Positions 1 through 23,735 of a DNA stretch of 64,000 nt are shown here, in pieces. The notes under the pieces are model-generated. The model was not told the origin of the DNA. It saw only the letters and a list, made by a program, of their open reading frames with translations, and did not search any database. The stretch comes from Anseranas semipalmata (taxonomy: Eukaryota; Chordata; Aves; Anseriformes; Anseranatidae): positions 191,232-255,231 of the forward strand of contig VXAA01004296.1 in the NCBI GenBank assembly GCA_013399115.1. Direction: 5' to 3'. Position numbers and translations under genes: made by a program. Each line of letters begins with the position of its first letter. Positions within the stretch are counted from its first letter, which is position 1.

Positions 1-33
1 AAGCCTGGGAATCTCAAGCCAGTTCCCAACATT

Positions 34-58
34 AAAATAAATAAATAAATAAATAAAT
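34..58. repeat. (AAAT)n microsatellite
   Basis: Six uninterrupted AAAT-type units. Confidence 0.9.
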
Positions 59-514
59 TCCACTTCTACGAGAAATTATCTAAACTGACACTAGTGAACA
101 GTGTCAGAACAGACAAGGGATTGAATTCCTCCATGTCAGGTGTGGAAAAACATGGTCGGGACACTGGCAGAAAACTTAAAAGGCTTTAACAAGTACCATA
201 ATGTGCCTGTTCTGTATCTAAACAAAAGCTGAATCAATCAGGGATGTTAACCAAACACTATGCGTAATTCCCATTGTTAATTTTTCTTAGTTTAATTCTC
301 TGGGCCTTATCTAAGTCAGAACTATAATCTCTATTTCTGACTCCCAGCTGCTATTGTGTGTGCTATACAACCAGCATCTGAATGCAGCACAGTTGTTGTT
401 AATAACTAATCTGTCTTTCTTTGGTCTAGCAAGTTGTTACAACAGGCATTTACATCACTGTAACACGTTCTGTGTAACCACACTGACATAGATACTCAAA
501 CATTTCAGACTCAC

Positions 515-576
515 CTTTGATTTTCCTGCGTGATTCTCAGTTTATCTAAAATTTCTGTGATATTTCCTTCAACTTC
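515..576 (-). CDS. Unassigned exon, EVEGNITEILDKL helix
   Basis: This 62 bp minus-strand exon lies between acceptor TTTTTTACAG and the consensus donor GTGAGT at 509-514. In phase 0 it reads EVEGNITEILDKLRI then TQENQ plus two bases, a charged helix of coiled-coil character. Its entry phase matches the exit phase of the 1578-1706 exon, so the two probably belong to one transcript. The next exon would be beyond the left edge. The protein is not recognised. Confidence 0.5.
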
Positions 577-1577
577 CTGTAAAAAAGACATTAATTTTTG
601 AGAAATATTGAAATATCCTTCAGTACATAAGAAAAAATCTGCAGTGATACTAATTGGCAACATGTCTGATCAGCATTTAAAATACTCCAATACTTTTTAC
701 TTCATTAACCTTGACATAAATTATAGTAAGTGGTTCCTGTGTGACAGAGTTTTAATTTAACACTACATCTCAAGTTACACACGTCTTTGAGTCTGACATC
801 AAGCCTCACTTCTTGCCAGTTCTTATACCCTGAGGGAAACCCAACAGGCAGTAAAACCAGGTCCTACTGTGTAAACAAGGAAGGGTGTTTATAGCGTTGC
901 TTTTGTTAAACCAATTACTTCTATACAGATGACTGGATTTTTCTCTTTCACCATACATGTCCATTTCTGGCTTTTAGATTGAGCTGCTAAACGAAACTCT
1001 GTTTGGGTGCAGTGAGTTTTGTATTTCACATTTCACTGACATCTGAAATAATGCCTGCTCTTTTGGCTACTAACATAGGGCTTCAGGCTTCAGTGTGCAG
1101 CGGAATATCATCTGAACCAAAGATTGTTTTATTCAAGCTATTACTCACTTTTCTTCTCTCAAGACATCTGTTAGTCCCTATATTTTAGAGAAGTCTTTCC
1201 AAGTTCTTCTTGCTGAGCTCCTTCATGGATTTTATGTATTGGAGTTATCTACCACAGGCTCTTTTCCCTCATTCCAGTTCCTTCAGTACAGTTGGAAGCA
1301 GGGAGGTTTTGCAGCTTTCATTTAGCTATTCAGATCAAAGTACCCTAATAGCTTGCCACAGTAGTTAAAAAAAATAAATAAATAAGAAAAAAAATGGAAA
1401 TATATACAGTACATTTCAACTTTCTAGCTGGCAGTGTACAGCAGGCCTAATCTGGAACCTGCTGAAGCCAAAGAGAAGCCTTCCAATGATGTGTGATTAG
1501 ACCAACTGAAAGTAACTCATGTACAAACTAGTTTGCATTATGCCTGAACCGCAATGGGTTCTAAGGAAATAACTTAC

Positions 1578-1706
1578 TTTTATTTGGCCTTGGAGAAACG
1601 TGTTTGATGCACTGATTTTCATAGTTTCAGACTGAAAAGGCAGTAACAGATCAGATAAATTATCACACAACATTCCAGCAAAAGCAAATGCATCAGATCC
1701 ACTTAT
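1578..1706 (-). CDS. Unassigned exon, 43 codons
   Basis: This 129 bp minus-strand exon lies between a good acceptor (TTTTTTAAAG) and a consensus donor (GTAAGT at 1572-1577), phase 0 at both ends. It opens ISGSDAFAFAGMLCDNL and closes TFLQGQIK. The composition is protein-like and the splice sites are strong, but I do not recognise the protein. It is 2.3 kb beyond the C6orf118 stop exon on the same strand. It may be an alternative 3' extension of that gene or belong to another transcript. Confidence 0.5.
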
Positions 1707-2974
1707 CTTTAAAAAAGAAAAATGCAATCTGCATGGGAAAGAACACGTTGTGCTTATGAAACATTATGAAATCATGTTTTTTTTAAAATAATATGGAAAT
1801 GCACTGGTTTAATTAGATTGCTGTTCTTAAATGGTAATAGTCTTGCCCTTCCAAATAAGGGGTTCTAAACGATGAATTATTATTACAAATAGTAATCAAA
1901 ACTCAATAAGTCTCCACAACCATTCAGGCAAAGTGTACTTGGAGGGCGAACACTCCAGTGGCCTAGAGCAACCACTCCATTCTCCCTTTAGGCTACTTAC
2001 GGAATATCAGAGGTTTCCCTTGCGTGCTGGTGCGACTATCTCCTGCTCTAACAACTATACAACATTGCCATCTGCTGGCTCTGCTTTTTCATTACAACAC
2101 AGACAGAGCTCCCTTCAAGCCCCCAACACTGTAAAAACTAGCAATTTATATTTAATACCTTCTGAATATTCGTATTAGCTCAAAAAGGAACTTCTCAGAG
2201 TGACTACTTCTTTAGAGGACCGGATTTCATACACTCTGTTGTTGTTATGCTGTGGGAGCATATCTTACAGGGTGTACAATTTAAAATTTCTGAAGGCACA
2301 GAGAGCATGTGATCTCCTATATGCCAGCAAAAAGAAATAGTTGTCATGACTAATTGCTTCTATTCATTGTTTTAATAGCTTGATACCAAGTAAATTTGTC
2401 TAAATTAATCGAGAGTTCACCTCTCCCTCCCAAAGTCCTCTGGTGTTGGAGGCCTGATAAATATTTCAGAAACAAGTGACAGACTTCTGTCTTGTACTCC
2501 GAGGTAGCAGTCTAAAAGGCTGTTTGGAAAATTTTGCAGGAAAACCAGTGAGTTTTAATATATCATTCAATTTAAGGGCAGCCAAGCATCGTACAACAAC
2601 ACAACAGCTGTATCTATACCTGAACTTGTAAAGACAGAAATACAGACTTGGGGCAATTTTTGTTACGTGTTTTTCTTAGCTTTCCTGTGATTTTTCTGGC
2701 AGCTCTGTTCTACTCTCTATACAATTAATTAATCAATTTGATGTTCTGTCAACAGGTAATAACTCTGCTTCAGGGGACAGAAAGTCCGAAGAAATGTTTG
2801 ACCTTTTAGGTGCTTATCTAAACCTAAGCTCTGTGTAAACATTCTGCTGTTTGCCCACCATTAAGTGACACATTATTCCCTGCTCACATTGACTGTACTT
2901 TTAGCATCTATTTAGCTGCGTGAAATTACCTCCTTACTTCACACAGCTGGAACACTTCTAAGCATAACCAGTGA

Positions 2975-4052
2975 CAAGGACAGGTTAAAAGTGGCTTTAT
3001 TGAGATCATGTGCTACTTCTAACTACACAACTGCCATTAGAAAAGGAATACTGTTTTTAACGCTGAATGTGCTAATCCTGCAGAAATTTGCAAGCGTTTA
3101 ACTTTTATAGTTTAAGTGGTCCTCACACAGGCCACTCTCAGTATGCAAATTTTAGCACATAAATAAATCGCTGCAAGTTCTGTACATTGGATTGCACAGT
3201 ATTCAATACAAGCCTGTCTCCCACTGTTTGCTTTGTACAACATCAATCACAATGGCAGATCAAGGAGTAATGATAGAGCCTAGTGAATTACCAAAAAAAA
3301 AAAAAAAGAGTAATAACACTATTCTGTAACAAGTATTCACGCTCATATTTTTACTTTTATTAAAAATCAATTATTTGATATCAACAATTTGATATCAATA
3401 CATCACAAACCTCTTTTTCAGTCTAGACTTAAACCTGACCTCCTGTCCGTGTTTGAAATGTTATGTTCACAGATAAGGTCATTAATATACCCCTGTGAAT
3501 AATCTGCAGTCACATTCAGTTATTTAAGCATCTAGAAATGAGAGTTCAAAGGGAATCAGAACTGCCCTGTCTCTGCCCCATTGAAGTTACTGGGCATTTC
3601 AGGATTTATTTCAAGGGTAGATGAGTTAGCCATTTTGGGATTCCTAAAAAATCTCACCCAGAAGCATCCCATTGGTAGACATAGTTATTACCACTCTCCA
3701 GGCCAAGAAATACAAGAGGTAAAAAATAATGATAAATCTAGTTATTTAATGTATATTTGGTTACAAATGCCCAAACTTGCAATATAAATGCCAAAACAAC
3801 CTCTATGTCTGTAGACCATCATCTGCCATGGTCAGGATAAACCTATAAGCCTCCTGTTGCAGGGGCAGAGGCTGGATGTTGTGATGATCACAGAAGCATC
3901 TGGACAAGGTGCTCCTATGCTCTAGGAACATGCTGTGTTCCCAGAGGAGAAAATGAAGACTGCCAAGTGTCAATCTCAGTTCTAAAGGTTCCACTGTGGT
4001 AGTACATGGAGACCAGTATTTCTCAAGAAACATTGCTAGGAAACGTTTAGAA
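2975..4052 (-). other. C6orf118: Probable 3' UTR of C6orf118
   Basis: About 1.1 kb follows the stop codon without a convincing exon. It ends at a minus-strand AATAAA (2996-3001), followed within 30 bases by a GT-rich stretch (CTGTCCTTGTCACTGG), the expected downstream element. I infer cleavage near 2975-2985. The stretch also carries a 15-base A run near 3293-3307 (T run on the gene strand). Confidence 0.55.
2996..3001 (-). terminator. Poly(A) signal AATAAA, probable C6orf118 end
   Basis: The minus strand reads CTCAATAAAGCCAC, then a pyrimidine/GT-rich element 20-35 bases on. This is the best-formed poly(A) signal downstream of the C6orf118 stop. Confidence 0.55.
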
Positions 4053-17313
<13,261 letters not shown>

Positions 17314-18074
17314 GATGAAATGGATTCTTGTAGCATGTGCTTAAAAGAAAGAGGAAAGACAAAATACACTTGAAAAGGGAAAGCTTTAGATGACAAAAAA
17401 CTTTCAATATAGATCAAAACTCTCCTAGTTCTATAACAGAGTATTTTAAACAGACATGGCCTACAAAACTATGCTACCTTCCTTCTTATCTCTGGAAGTA
17501 TACAAATAATCAGACAGACCTGGACACACCAGTAGGTTCCTGCTAAGCTCAGCCTCTGTTCATGCTGCTTGTTAACAGTCTCTGATTTTTTTTTTTCCAA
17601 GGCCTCCCCATGATTCTGCTGCTCGAGAAGTAGCCTCTTCTGCCTATTCACTAGCATTAGGCCTATGGCTGGTCCCTTTCTACTGTACATCAAAAAATCC
17701 CTTTCTGAAACTCCCAACATTCTCATTAGCATGTTGCTTTAGAAATTTGGTCTTCTAATTTTAAATCTAACTTTGTTGATTGTCAGCTTATATTTTGTTA
17801 CATGCTAATCTTGCGCCGGTTTCTTTACTTTTAATAGTTCTTCCCCTGTCATCTATGAAGAGAAATATTATGGCTCCTCTCAGCTTTTCTGTTGCCTAAT
17901 GAAAGACAAGAAGCTCAGTGTATATTTTTTATCTATAAACTCAGTTTTGTGAGGAAGGCTCACTGTTCTTCTAGTTATCTCAATAATGATGGCATGCTCT
18001 CATGAGATTGCCGTTAAAAACTGAAAACATTTTTGAAACTCAATATTATTGTACTCTGGCACAGAATGACCTAA

Positions 18075-18626
18075 AAAATGAGCCGCTGTTGTGCTCTGGT
18101 GTATTTAGAAGTATTTAGCCTTAAAGACACAGATACCCTGGTCCTGCAGGACTTTGTATCCCTGGGGGATGAGGCAATGATGCCCACAGAAGCACAGTTA
18201 GGAAGACAAGAAGTTTGTGAGCTGTCTCCAAAAGGACAGCAATTTGGAGGAAAACAGTGCAACTCCTTTCAAAGTTGCTTTGAGACAGAGGATCAGGAGG
18301 CAACCAAGGGGCCGGCTGGTGCTTAGGACAGCTCTCCATACCTCAAGAAGCTGTACAAGATATTAAAATGGCTGCACAGTCTGGCATATAACCACATGAT
18401 ACATGAAAGACATTGGAGCCTGCAGGAGGCCATACTAGAAGGGCAGGGGCACAGCCTGACCTCAACATCCCACTCTCCAGATCAGCTGGCTGCCCATGAG
18501 AAAGCTAATGAGAAATGCAACAGTGCATTTGCATTAATTGTCAGCATGTGCCAGGATGCCCAGGTGTTTGCTCTAAGTGCTAGCAACAGGCAAGGCCAGC
18601 TTCAAGGAGCTAATGTTTCCAAGTAG
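18075..18626 (+). pseudogene. Unrecognised reading frame broken by a single TAG
   Basis: One plus-strand frame is open from 18075 to the stop at 18624-18626 except for a TAG at 18324-18326. A TAA at 18072-18074 precedes it. The first part starts MSRCCALVYLEVF. After the TAG it continues SSPYLKKLYKILKWLHSL and ends GQLQGANVSK. The frame matches no family I know. It could be a decayed retrocopy or a transposon gene, or it could be chance. Confidence 0.25.
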
Positions 18627-19649
18627 CTCTCCCTTTTGTCTCCCTAGGAGAGCCTGCTTCACCTACTCAAGGTGGTGACTAAAAGAAGTTCCTCTTAGCC
18701 CCTCCTGCCTCCCCAGCCAAGCTGGTCTGCCCATGGCTGCTGCATTAGCAGTGTACCACTGTTTTTTTCCTGGCTAGCTGACCCTGTCCAGTAGTGAACA
18801 TGGAGGGCTTGGTGTCGGTGCTTGCAGAAAAGGGTCTTCAAACCAGCAAGCCACCATTGCTGATACAGTGACAACCTCCAGCCAGCCATTCTGAAATGGG
18901 AGGACACATCTCCTGCAGGGACACAGACCCTGCACAGAAACATATGGAAGCACCACCTCTACATTTCTACCAGTACAAGACACCATGGTTAAATGCACTA
19001 ACATTAATAGATAAAGCAAAGAAACTTGGCCACTCTGCTCAGCAGGGTAGAGAGGGAGGGGGCCAGAAATGCCAAAGTAAGCTTTTTCCTTCACTCATCA
19101 CTGAAAAGGTGAGCAGGTGGCTAGTACAGGTAAAATCAGTGAGAAAAGGGTAAAAAAAAGTTAAAAAAAGTTATAGCCTGAATGAACAGATTAGACAGTA
19201 CCTAGAGTAATGTGTTGCTAATTTGGCTGAACCTGATGAACATCTGTCTAGCATATGTGAAAAACTGCCTGAAACAGTGTCAGACGCATTAGCAGTTACT
19301 TTGAGAAGGACAGCTGGAGACAGATGTGCCACCAATGATGGGAAAAGCCTCAGTACAGTGTCTATCTTTTAAAGAAGTGGCAAAGGGAGAGAGGAGAGGA
19401 GTAAAAGCTCAGCAACTGTACCTTCAACTTCCAGAAAGAAAAAACATCCTGGAAAAATAAACTTGCTCTAAGAACCTGGATGACAAATGAGGAGCTGAAT
19501 AACAGCCAGCATGGTGGTTTAAGGGTGTTAGCACAGGGGAGAAACAGTAGCAGCTGCATATATTGACTTTACATAGGCTTTTAGTGTTGCCCTGAGTAGC
19601 ATTCTTATAAGCAAAAAAAAAAAAAAAAAAATCTATTTAAAGAGGAATT

Positions 19650-20260
19650 AAAAAGGTTTCTTGTCCAAATGGAAGAGGTACCAAGCAGTATTCTGTGAAG
19701 ATTCATCCTGAATCTGGACCTAATTTATTTATACTATGGGTGATGGAATACACAATATGCTTGTTAAATCTGCAGATGACTTGAAATGGAGAGGGCTGCA
19801 GATAGTCTTAGAGACAGGACTGGAATTGAAAATGCTCTCGATAAATTGGAGAAATTCTGAGAACAGCTGGATGAACTTCAATATGTGCAGAAACAATCAG
19901 CTATCCAGCAGTCAGCAACAGCTGGCTCAGTAGAAAATTATTTAGAAAATATCTGGGGAATATGGTGAATGATAAGGTCAACACCACTCAACAGTGTCAG
20001 TGTGGTGAACAAGACAAACACCATTCTGGGATGTACAGACCACTACTGAAGGCAGAGAAATTGGAAATACTCCTGTCAGCACGCCCAGCACAGAGGGGGC
20101 TTCAGCCAAATGTGCCCAGTTTCAGGCACTGCTCTTTCAGAAAGATTTAGGACAACTGGAGGATTCCAAAAGAGAGCGAGTTGAAACCATGATTGAGAAG
20201 AAAAATTATGTGGAGGGAGGAATTTAATTTAGCCTGAAGAAGAGACTGAATGAGGGAGAG
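19650..20260 (+). mobile_element. Ancient CR1/L3-like LINE fragment
   Basis: A heavily decayed plus-strand fragment. Recognisable pieces are GTTAAATCTGCAGATGAC (the K-F/S-A-D-D region), TGGATGAACTTCAATA, CAACAGTGTCAGTGTGG and ACACCATTCTGGGATGT. They match the old amniote CR1 lineage (L3-like) better than the younger avian CR1 groups. Both edges are approximate and no open frame survives. Confidence 0.7.
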
Positions 20261-21689
20261 AAGGCAAAAAACATGCTTATAGCATGGCTGCTCTTGCTAC
20301 CCAGGAAAACAGACCTAGGAACTCATACACACAACCAGAAAGTCAAATCCTGACCCATCAGCTGAGACAGCATGTTAGCCAACATTCCCTCACTATTAAA
20401 CAATATCTAAAGCCCATATTTAAGAGTGATGCAGTCAGAGCCTTGATTTACATAGCAAGGAGGAATAAATTTACATGGGATCAGCTCATTGGAAGAGGGA
20501 ACATTGGGGATAAGTAGGAGAAAATATGCAGTTATGAGTAGGTTGTAAGTAGTACAGAACAAGTTTAATAAACTGACATCTAATAGGGCAGACCATATTA
20601 TTCCTTCAACAACAATATGATACAGGGAGCAAGAAGTATGGGGAAAGAAATGAGTTAATTTTCCTTTCTTGCCACTCCAGTCTTTTTTTTTCTTTTTTTT
20701 TTAAATTGTCACTTCTAATTCCAGAACCGTTTAATTGTTACCATATGATTGATTTGCGCTGGAGGGATGGAAATGAACATGATAATAAGGTCGTGATTTT
20801 TTCATAAAAACATGTGAGAGAAAAAAAGAGCATATTGCAGCAAGTTGAGTGGAGGAGAAGCAGCAGCAGCTGCTACTGAGAAGGATCTGCCTAACTGATT
20901 GTATTCGCTCCCCTTTTGTTTCTTTAAACACACACAAAAATCACTTGTGGAAGTTACCTTTATCTATTCTGGAAATGTAACAGTATGCTAGCTAGGTGTA
21001 GGGCAGAAAAGGAGACTACTTTTGTTTGCCCATCCGGAACATAGCCTGAGATGGCCCTGAAGAGAAGTCTAGAGTTGGAGTGGGATAAGTTCATACGGAG
21101 ATGCTGTCCCTTCACCTCCTCTCTCAGCAGACCACAGTGATCTCAAAACCTCAACAAAGAAGCAGCCTTCAGTTCAGTCCTCTTATAAGCTGAGGCTTTA
21201 AGCTCCAAGTGGTTGGGAGATAAGGCAGAGTACAAGGTAAAGCATGAAACAAAAGAAAGCCAGTTGTTTGTAATAAAAGAGTTTTCTTGACCTGTCCAGG
21301 AGCAGGAATTCTCTAATTTGTCTCCTTAGTGACTACATCAATGAGCAGATAGCAAGGGTGAACACCTCAGGGCCTGTTTTTCCTGCTAGGGGACAGGTCT
21401 GCATCCTATTACCATCATTTCTGGTGGTTAAGTGGGAGGACAGTATGACTAATGGTGTGGAAGTGTCCAAAGGCACTGAACAACAGGCTCGGCAGCACAG
21501 GACCTTCTCCTTCCAAGACTATCTCCACTGCAAGTAAGGGTAGCCTGCTTCTAAAAACTCATCCCGACATGCCTATACAGTCTATAATAAAACAAAACTG
21601 CCTTGAGGAGGAACTAGGTCTCTGAACATGTTTATGTAGCATGAACATAAGCACAAGAGGCTGGGGAACTACATGCTTAACAAAATTTG

Positions 21690-22480
21690 AGTATTGGAAA
21701 AAACAGTCAGAGAGACCGTGACAGCCTGGAGGAACAAGCCAACAGAAATCTCTTGAAAGTCAACCAGGAGAAACGCATTGCCTACAATCGAGAATGGCCT
21801 AACCTCACATAGCAGTACAGGCTGGGGGTTGACTGGATAGATAGCAGCTCTGCAGAAGAGTATCTGGGGGTCCTTGTGGGTAAGTTGCACGTGAGCCAGC
21901 AGCATGCCTCGAAATGAAGAAGGCTAGCCACATACTGTGCTACATAAGCAAATGCATAGCCAGCAGACATATGAAAGTGCTTATTCTCCTCTACTCCTCA
22001 CCAGCACACTGTATCCAATCTTGGGCCCTATAGTGCAAGAAAGACTTTGACAAACTAGAGAATCTGGCAGAGGAGTACTGAGATTGCCAAGAGACTGCAG
22101 CACAGGGCACCCCAGAAGGAACTCGTTTTGTATAGACCACAGATGAGGCTACCAAGAAGAGGCAGGAAAAGAGTTGCAATCTCACACCACTTCAAATGAT
22201 AGAGAAGCAAGAGCCTCTTCTCAGAAATGCACAGTGAAAGGGTAAGGAGCCACAGCCACATGTTGCAGCAAGGGAGAAATAGGTTGGACATAAGGAAAAA
22301 AATCTTCACAGCAAGAATGGCTCAGCACTGGAGCATGTGCCCAGAGAGGCTGTGAAATCTCCATCCTTGAAAGTACTCACAACTTCACAAGGTAAGGTCC
22401 TGAACATCTGATCAAAATTTCTTAGCCCAGTTTGGTGGAAGGATTGGACTGGGTGACTTTCAGGGATCCCTTCCAACCCA
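21690..22480 (+). mobile_element. Old CR1 LINE, 3' part
   Basis: A decayed plus-strand CR1 carrying the usual order of 3' elements: CAGAAGAGTATCTGGGGGTC, then AGCCAGCAGCATGCC, then GTTGCAGCAAGGGAGAAA, then TTGGACATAAGG. It ends with TTGGACTGGGTGACTTTC and CCCTTCCAACCCAACTTT. It has numerous stops and small indels. It is probably an older CR1 subfamily than the 39.1 kb copy. Confidence 0.85.
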
Positions 22481-22639
22481 ACTTTTTCTGTTTTCAGGAG
22501 TATTTTGAAGCTTGGAAATGAAACACTGGAAATTCAGAAAATACCCCAATGTGCCTTCCCTCATCTTCTGCCTTGTGCATTCAAGCTGTGCACTGCAGGT
22601 GGCAGAGAAGCGATAGGAAAGAAGTGTTATTGTAGTCAC

Positions 22640-22765
22640 AGTGCCTGAAGGATGTAAGCAAGGCAAGGTCTGTAGGAAGAGCTAATCTCTTTTATTAGAC
22701 CAACTGATAAAGTTAGAAAAACTTGGAGAGGATTTCAGGCACGCAAACGCTTCTTCAGCCCTAAA
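22640..22765 (+). repeat. Fragment resembling an old amniote interspersed repeat
   Basis: The segment containing CTCTTTTATTAGACCAACTG and GATTTCAGGCACGC resembles a repeat end that I associate with reptile and bird genomes (a TTTTATTAGACCAACT core followed by a TTTCAGGCAC-like block). I cannot name the family, and the match is from memory. Confidence 0.4.
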
Positions 22766-23104
22766 ATAGAACCAGTCCACTTCAGCGCTAAACGCAGGTT
22801 GAAAACAGTTAGTCTGAATTTAGCTGGCTATATTTATAGCTATATATATAGACCATCTGAGGAAAAAAAAAAATAAGGTAATTGGCACTTTGCGGAGTGG
22901 AAGAGATATTAACTACATTTTCACCTCTCCTCTCTATACCTCCTGAGGGAGGCAGAGGGATATTTTTGCCTGTAGAACATGAGGGTGGAAAAGAGGTTTG
23001 AAGCACAGTAAAACACTTCACCACAGTTGAGCATGGCTTCCCAGACATGGGGAAACTCAGGCTGCCCATGGTGAAACACATACATGTGCTGGAGACTGGT
23101 GTGA

Positions 23105-23735
23105 TGTTTTGGACAAGGTCACTGAGGGTGACAGCCCCATGACAGCATGGATCACACGGGTGATGCTCGGCTTTTCCCGCTGCATAGGAAGCCCACGCAT
23201 CAGCCATCAGGCTGGGCGAAGGCCTCACCCATGTCCTCCCTCATGGCTTCCTCACCTTACACCAAATGTCCCAGCTGGCACTTCAACAACCACTGGCTGC
23301 CTCCCATCCACCAGGGCCCGGCCATGCCACCAGGCCCCATCCATCACCATGGACACCAGCCAGACAACCTGTTGTCCCCAGGCCCCCGCCTGGCACTGCA
23401 GACCTGCACCTTGCCCTCCCTCGGTTGCGTTTCGGCCCAGGCCATGGGGATTAATTTGGGACCAGCCCTTTAAGGGGTTTCCCCGCCATCTCCATGGCAA
23501 AGCCCCCTCCTCTGGGGACCTCCAAACCCCTCCCAGATTTACTGTGGGCCCCCTCTGTCCCCACGCAAGCACTATCCTCCTGTTACGTCCCATCCCATCC
23601 CCGCCCGCAGCACAGTCCTGCCTCGTGCAGGTACAGGCCCACTCTGGCACCCCAGGCAATTCTTGTGCTAATTACCATTGCCTCTTGTGCTAATTACTGC
23701 TTTCTCCAGTTTTGTCCAGAAGCGGCCCAGCTGAC
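23105..23735. other. GC-rich, proline-codon-rich island
   Basis: About 630 bases with clearly higher GC and roughly 15 CpGs sit in an otherwise AT-rich intergenic region. Open frames of 194 codons (plus, 23109-23693) and 135-139 codons (minus) follow from the lack of AT-rich stops. It may be a small CpG island or promoter, lying about 5.8 kb upstream of the first C6orf118 coding exon, or an unrecognised repeat. I do not call any of the frames a gene. Confidence 0.35.

Larger units (their letters stand above)
1..2974. other. Flank downstream of C6orf118
   Basis: Apart from the two candidate exons at 515-576 and 1578-1706, and an AAAT microsatellite at 34-58, this AT-rich stretch shows no recognisable feature. 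In human the matching side of C6orf118 is a large gene-poor interval toward QKI. Confidence 0.6.

Noticed and set aside
2425..2457. Possible 33 bp exon (frame giving PPTPEDFGRE) between the C6orf118 stop exon and the orphan exons
   Set aside because: The acceptor has no pyrimidine tract. The frame that reads well is not in phase with its neighbours, and the in-phase frame reads poorly.
17469..17732. 87-codon minus frame rich in Gln, Lys and Glu, just upstream of C6orf118
   Set aside because: It looked like a 5' coding exon, but its only usable donor (AAG then GTAGCA) is in phase 0, while the next exon needs a phase-1 donor to stay in the ATG frame. No acceptor or homology supports it.
23109..23693. 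194-codon plus-strand frame rich in Pro, Ser and His
   Set aside because: It lies in a GC-rich block where open frames of similar length occur on both strands. Composition explains it and no known domain is seen.
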